A stretch of 28,769 nt of DNA from Gemmatimonadota bacterium (lineage in GTDB: Bacteria > GCA-2686955): positions 1-28,769 of the forward strand of contig NYZA01000038.1 of assembly GCA_002686955.1 (NCBI GenBank), given 5' to 3'. The position numbers and the translations under genes are program-made. Each line of letters opens with the position of its first letter. Position 1 is the first letter of the stretch. The notes below the pieces were generated by a model. The model searched no databases. It had not been told where the DNA came from and worked only from the letters and a program-made list of their open reading frames with translations. Below are positions 24,875 through 28,769 of the stretch, piece by piece.

Positions 24875-26296
24875 ATGTCTTGCATACGATTCCATCTGAA
24901 CGGGAAGACCGTCGAAGAGAGCCGGGCCCGTCCTTCGATCACGCTGCTGGATTATCTTCGCGTTCATCTGGGACTGTACGGTACGAAGGAGGGGTGCGCC
25001 GAAGGGGATTGCGGCGCGTGCACCGTCGTGATCGGCGACCCCGGAGCACCCGGTGGCCCAGTGTATCGGGCCGTCAACTCCTGTCTCTTGCTTCTGGGTG
25101 AGGCGCATGGGCGACATGTGATCACCGTCGAAGGCCTGGCCGAAGGCGAAGTGTTGCATCCAGTTCAGGAGGCCCTTGTTCGACACGGAGGATCGCAGTG
25201 CGGCTACTGCACCCCCGGAGTCGTGATGTCGCTTTTCGAGGCGGCGCACCGTGCCGATTTCGACCGGCCCTGGAAGCTCGCCGACCAGATCAGCGGCAAT
25301 CTCTGTCGCTGCACCGGCTATGGCCCGATTCGCGACGCGGCGAAAGAGGTCGCGGGCTGCCAGCCGCCGGACCGCTATGCGGTTTTGCTGAGCGACGGGC
25401 CCGCGGGACCCGGAGAGTCCTTTCGCTACACGGGGGAAGGACAGGAGTTCGTTCGTCCCCGGAGGTTGGAAGATCTCTGGGATGCGCTCGATTCCGATGC
25501 GCGGTGCGCGGTCGCGGGGGGTACGACCGATCTGGTTCTCGATGCCAAACAGCCCGCGAGGACGATCGGACGTCTGGTGAGCCTGAGCGGAATCGAAGAG
25601 CTGCGCGGAGTCGAAAAGGGGGAGCGGAGGTGGAGCATCGGAGCGATGACGCCCTTGGCCGAGCTCGAAGAGGCGGCTGAGGAGGGGTTGCCGATGTTGG
25701 CGAGTATGCTTCGGTACTTCGGCAGCCGCCAGATCAAGAACTTGGGGACGGTGGGCGGGAATCTCTGCACCGCTTCGCCGGTGGGCGATCTTGCTCCCTG
25801 CTTTCTGGCGTTGGGCGCCAGCGTCATTTTGGCATCGCGGGGCGGAAGGCGGGAGATTTCGATCGACCGGTTCTTCACCGGCTACCGCGAAACCGCCCTT
25901 CAGCCACGAGAGATCGTCGCTTCGGTCGCGGTGCCGGTTCCGAGAGAGAATGAGATCGGCGCAGCCTTCAAGGTATGCAAGAGGCGGGAGCTCGATATCG
26001 CGACGGTTTCGGCGGCCTTCTTGATCGAGCTTGGCAATGAAGGGAAGATCTCCGGAGCCCGCATCGCATTCGGGGGGATGGCGGCGACACCCTCCCGCGC
26101 CCCTTCGGTGGAAGCGACGCTTCTCGGCTCGGAGCCTTCGAGCGCCTCCTTCGCCGCGGCCGCGGCCGCGATCGACTCCGACTTCGAACCGATCGGCGAT
26201 CACCGCGGCTCCGCCTCGTATCGCGGCGCTCTGGCGCGGAACCTGGTCTTGGAGTTCGGAGATTCGATCGAGATGAGGGGGGGCGAAGCGAAATGA
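24875..26296 (+). CDS. xdhA: Xanthine dehydrogenase small subunit (2x[2Fe-2S] and FAD)
   Basis: This subunit carries electrons from the molybdenum centre to NAD+ through two iron-sulfur clusters and FAD. The plant-type [2Fe-2S] site is Cys41, Cys46, Cys49 and Cys70 in EGCAEGDCGACTVV and NSC. The second cluster uses Cys109, Cys112, Cys144 and Cys146 in GSQCGYCTPG and GNLCRCTGYGPI. The FAD domain (about 185-360) has VAGGTTDLVLD and LGTVGGNLCTASPVGD, and a CO-dehydrogenase-flavoprotein-like C-terminal domain completes the 473 residues. The fused Fe-S/FAD layout is that of Rhodobacter-type XdhA. The start ATG 24875 lies 12 bases after phoH with no visible ribosome-binding site, so the two may be coupled. 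The stop overlaps the large-subunit ATG by four bases. Confidence 0.95.
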   Translation: MSCIRFHLNGKTVEESRARPSITLLDYLRVHLGLYGTKEGCAEGDCGACTVVIGDPGAPGGPVYRAVNSCLLLLGEAHGRHVITVEGLAEGEVLHPVQEALVRHGGSQCGYCTPGVVMSLFEAAHRADFDRPWKLADQISGNLCRCTGYGPIRDAAKEVAGCQPPDRYAVLLSDGPAGPGESFRYTGEGQEFVRPRRLEDLWDALDSDARCAVAGGTTDLVLDAKQPARTIGRLVSLSGIEELRGVEKGERRWSIGAMTPLAELEEAAEEGLPMLASMLRYFGSRQIKNLGTVGGNLCTASPVGDLAPCFLALGASVILASRGGRREISIDRFFTGYRETALQPREIVASVAVPVPRENEIGAAFKVCKRRELDIATVSAAFLIELGNEGKISGARIAFGGMAATPSRAPSVEATLLGSEPSSASFAAAAAAIDSDFEPIGDHRGSASYRGALARNLVLEFGDSIEMRGGEAK

Positions 26297-28596
26297 GGCC
26301 GACGACACCGCTCCACCGCCCCCATCCCCACGAGAGCGCGCGGCTCCACGTCACGGGAGGGGCGCTCTACGTCGACGAGCTTCCCGAGGCGCGCAACGCC
26401 CGGATCGGGCTGATCGTTCCCGCCGGTGTCGCCCACGGTCGAGTCGTTCGAATCGAGCGCTCACGGGCCGAGTCGGCCCCGGGAATCGATGCGGTGCTTC
26501 TCGCCTCCGACATACCGGGTGAGGCGCTGATCGGTCCGATCGCTCACGACGAGCCGGTCCTCGCCGGCGACGAGGTCCGCTACGCCGGCCAGCCGATTGC
26601 GTTGATCGTGGGCGAGTCGCTCGAGGCCTGCCGAGATGCCGCGGGGCTGATGCGATTCGAGATCGAGGAGCTCCCGGCGACATTGAGCATCGCCGCCGCA
26701 ATCGCCGAAGAGAGCTTCTTCGGTGATCCCCACATCATCCGGCGCGGTGATGTCGAAGCCGCCCTCGAGAGCGCCCAAACGCGGGTCGAGGGCGAGCTCT
26801 CGACTCCCGCCCAGGATCATTTCTATCTCGAGACCCAGGCCGCGCTCGCTCTGCCCCTCGAGGCGGGGGGTTGGCAGATCTTCAGCTCCTCCCAGAATCC
26901 CACGGAGGTGCAGCAATTGGTGGCCCGCACCCTCGGCGTCGGTAGGCATCGGGTCGTCTGCGATGTCCCCCGGATGGGGGGTGCTTTCGGCGGAAAGGAG
27001 TCGCAGGGCGCCCTCTTCGCCTGCCTGGCCGCGATCGGCGCCGCCCGAATCGGCCGGCCCGTGAAGTTGCGCCTGACCCGCCGCGAGGATATGGCGATGA
27101 CCGGCCCTCGGCATCCTTTCTGGTCAACCTACGAGGCCGGATTCGATCGCGATGGCCTCATCCAGGCGTTCAAAGTGGCGACCTACGCCGACGGCGGATT
27201 CTCGCTCGATCTCTCCCCCGCGATCCTGAGCCGCGCCCTCTTTCATCTCGACAACAGCTACTACATCCCCACTCTCCGCTTCGAAGGCCGCATCTGCCGC
27301 ACCCACAAACCCTCGACGACCGCATTCCGCGGCTTCGGCGGCCCACAGGGGATGGCCGTCATCGAAGACGCCATCAATCGCTTCGCGGAGCGCACCGGCC
27401 GCGATCCCACCAGCGTGCGCGTCCGGAACTTCTACGGCGAAGCCCCCCGAGACCGCGCTCCCTACCACCAGCGCATCCCGGAGCCGCGCCTTTCGAGGAT
27501 CCACTCGGAGCTCAGCGCCGACGCCGAGGTGGAGAGCCGGGCAAGTGAGATCGCCGTCTTCAACGCCGGCTCTCTCCACGTGAAGCGTGCGCTCGCCTTC
27601 CAGCCGGTGAAATTCGGCATCGCCTTCACCAATCGCATCCTCAACCAGGCCGGCGCGCTGGTGCATGTCTATCGCGACGGCACGGTCCAGGTCAATCACG
27701 GCGGGACCGAGATGGGGCAAGGTCTGCACACCAAGATGCAGGTTGTCTGCGCCGATGAGCTGGGAATCCCGCTCGATAATGTGCGGGTGATGCGCACCTC
27801 TACCGGCAAGGTGCCGAACACGACACCCACCGCGGCCTCGAGCGGATCGGATCTGAACGGCCAGGCGATCGCCGACGCCTGCGCGAAGCTGCGGGCTCGT
27901 CTGGGTCCGGTCGCCGCCGGCATGATGGGGCGCGCCTGCGACGAGGATCTGTGCTTCGAAGGCGACCGGATCGCGACGACCGACGCCGAGAGGTCGGTCC
28001 CCTTCCACGAAGTGGCGATGCAGGCGTGGCTCGAGCGGGTTTCCCTCTCCGCCACCGGCTACTACGCCACACCGGGGATCTCTTACGACATTGAGGCCGG
28101 ACGCGGTTGTCCCTTCTTCTACTTCGCTTACGGCGGCGCCTTCGTGGAGGTCGCGCTCGATGGACGAACCGGCCGCCACCGGCTGCTGCGCGTCGACATC
28201 TTGCACGACGTGGGCAACTCACTGGTTCCCAGCATCGATCGGGGCCAGATCGAGGGCGGATTCCTGCAAGGTGTCGGTTGGCTCACCTGCGAAGAGCGGA
28301 TCGAGAGCCCCGACGGCCGCGTCGTCACCCTCGGCCCCTCTACATACAAGATTCCAGCGGCTGGAGACGCTCCGCGGGAGCTGCGGATCCGCCTGCTCGA
28401 CCGAGCCGGCGAGTCCCGGACGATCGGCGGGTCCAAAGCGGTCGGTGAGCCCCCCTTCATGCTGGCGCTGGGCGTGGTCACCGCGCTACGCCAGGCGGTC
28501 GCGGCCTTTGATGGAAGGACCGCAAGCGAAGTTGAGCTCCGTCTTCCCGCGACTCCGGAGTCCCTTCTTCGAGCGATCGAGACGCGAGCCGGCTGA
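26293..28596 (+). CDS. xdhB: Xanthine dehydrogenase large, molybdopterin-binding subunit
   Basis: The large subunit binds the molybdenum cofactor and hydroxylates hypoxanthine to xanthine and xanthine to urate. Glu236 in GGAFGGKES, Arg314 in ILSRALFHLDN and Arg346 in FRGFGGPQG match by motif and spacing the purine-binding Glu802, Arg880 and Arg912 of bovine XDH. The catalytic Glu719 is in SKAVGEPPF. The GTEMGQGLHTK and TAASSGSDLNGQA cofactor motifs are also present. The Glu and Arg pair separates XDH from aldehyde oxidases, so substrate assignment is fairly secure. Length is 767 residues, as in Rhodobacter XdhB. The XdhC maturation factor and other purine catabolism genes are not in the window. 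The ATG overlaps the xdhA stop by four bases. Confidence 0.96.
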   Translation: MRPTTPLHRPHPHESARLHVTGGALYVDELPEARNARIGLIVPAGVAHGRVVRIERSRAESAPGIDAVLLASDIPGEALIGPIAHDEPVLAGDEVRYAGQPIALIVGESLEACRDAAGLMRFEIEELPATLSIAAAIAEESFFGDPHIIRRGDVEAALESAQTRVEGELSTPAQDHFYLETQAALALPLEAGGWQIFSSSQNPTEVQQLVARTLGVGRHRVVCDVPRMGGAFGGKESQGALFACLAAIGAARIGRPVKLRLTRREDMAMTGPRHPFWSTYEAGFDRDGLIQAFKVATYADGGFSLDLSPAILSRALFHLDNSYYIPTLRFEGRICRTHKPSTTAFRGFGGPQGMAVIEDAINRFAERTGRDPTSVRVRNFYGEAPRDRAPYHQRIPEPRLSRIHSELSADAEVESRASEIAVFNAGSLHVKRALAFQPVKFGIAFTNRILNQAGALVHVYRDGTVQVNHGGTEMGQGLHTKMQVVCADELGIPLDNVRVMRTSTGKVPNTTPTAASSGSDLNGQAIADACAKLRARLGPVAAGMMGRACDEDLCFEGDRIATTDAERSVPFHEVAMQAWLERVSLSATGYYATPGISYDIEAGRGCPFFYFAYGGAFVEVALDGRTGRHRLLRVDILHDVGNSLVPSIDRGQIEGGFLQGVGWLTCEERIESPDGRVVTLGPSTYKIPAAGDAPRELRIRLLDRAGESRTIGGSKAVGEPPFMLALGVVTALRQAVAAFDGRTASEVELRLPATPESLLRAIETRAG

Positions 28597-28635
28597 CATC
28601 GGTCCCTGGTTTCGCTACGATCCTTCGCGACTAGG

Positions 28636-28769
28636 AGCCTGTTGCGCATAGGCTTTCGAGCCCAGTGTTCGAGTTCGTTTCGAGATCGAGGAGCTGGGTC
28701 CGCGGGAAGGCTGGTTGCCTTTCAAGGACTTAGCGACGCAGAGATCGGAACGAAGACGGATGCTGGGCG
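28636..28769. other. Noncoding window end, possible tip of an insertion sequence
   Basis: After the xdhB stop there is no convincing reading frame to the window edge. From about 28636 the sequence GAGCCTGTTGCGCATAGG recalls the terminal inverted repeats of several DDE-transposase insertion sequences, followed by three TTCGAG elements (28655, 28668, 28679). No transposase or second end is visible, so this is a tentative reading; it may simply be the leader of the next gene. Confidence 0.25.

Noticed and set aside
1-28769. CRISPR array, phage or classical defence island
   Set aside because: No regularly spaced repeats, cas genes, integrase or phage structural genes are seen; the only defence-like trace is the broken HEPN remnant.

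Overview
This is a high-GC bacterial window made almost entirely of housekeeping genes, most of them on the + strand and tightly packed, with GTG and TTG starts and very long antisense shadow frames. I recognise no taxon-specific gene. The GC content, the partial FG-GAP/VCBS protein, the glycoside hydrolase remnant and the gene order would fit an uncultured lineage near the FCB or Gemmatimonadota/Eisenbacteria-type groups, but that placement is a weak guess.

Layout. Positions 1-775 hold the 3' end of a secreted-type FG-GAP/VCBS protein. Positions 836-2131 are a gene graveyard: a nucleotidyltransferase/HEPN (MntA/HepT-type) toxin-antitoxin remnant abuts, tail to tail at about 1167/1168, a truncated and frame-disrupted glycoside hydrolase on the other strand. 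Next come a sodium:alanine/glycine symporter (AGCS) with a coupled unknown membrane protein, then lepA, lepB, hemW, grpE, dnaJ, rsmE, a HIT protein, rpsU, mutS2, dnaG and rpoD (2312-18447). recQ and a two-CBS-domain protein lie on the - strand (18470-20988). A decaying nfeD plus a truncated 40-codon partner follow (21167-21746), then a Nudix hydrolase, a zinc-free quinone oxidoreductase, a PIN-PhoH ATPase, and a complete two-subunit xanthine dehydrogenase (24875-28596). The last ~130 bases are noncoding and may be the tip of a mobile element.

How the parts relate. The order lepA-hemW-grpE-dnaJ-rsmE-rpsU-dnaG-rpoD, with nfeD and phoH close by, matches the backbone of the Bacillus subtilis yqe/yqf region and the classical rpsU-dnaG-rpoD macromolecular synthesis operon. 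Here hrcA, dnaK and prmA are absent from their usual slots, lepB is inserted between lepA and hemW, and mutS2 is inserted between rpsU and dnaG. Translation quality control, protein folding, replication priming and the primary sigma factor are thus in one co-directional block.

The most interesting signals are noncoding. They are a run of four consecutive stem-loops (16599-16728) between a likely promoter and the rpoD start, an attenuator-like hairpin with a T run between rpsU and mutS2 (12345-12382), and two inverted repeats in front of grpE (8877-8899 and 8913-8934), where an HrcA/CIRCE system would be expected but is not seen. I found no CRISPR array, no rRNA or tRNA gene, no prophage and no obvious new defence system.
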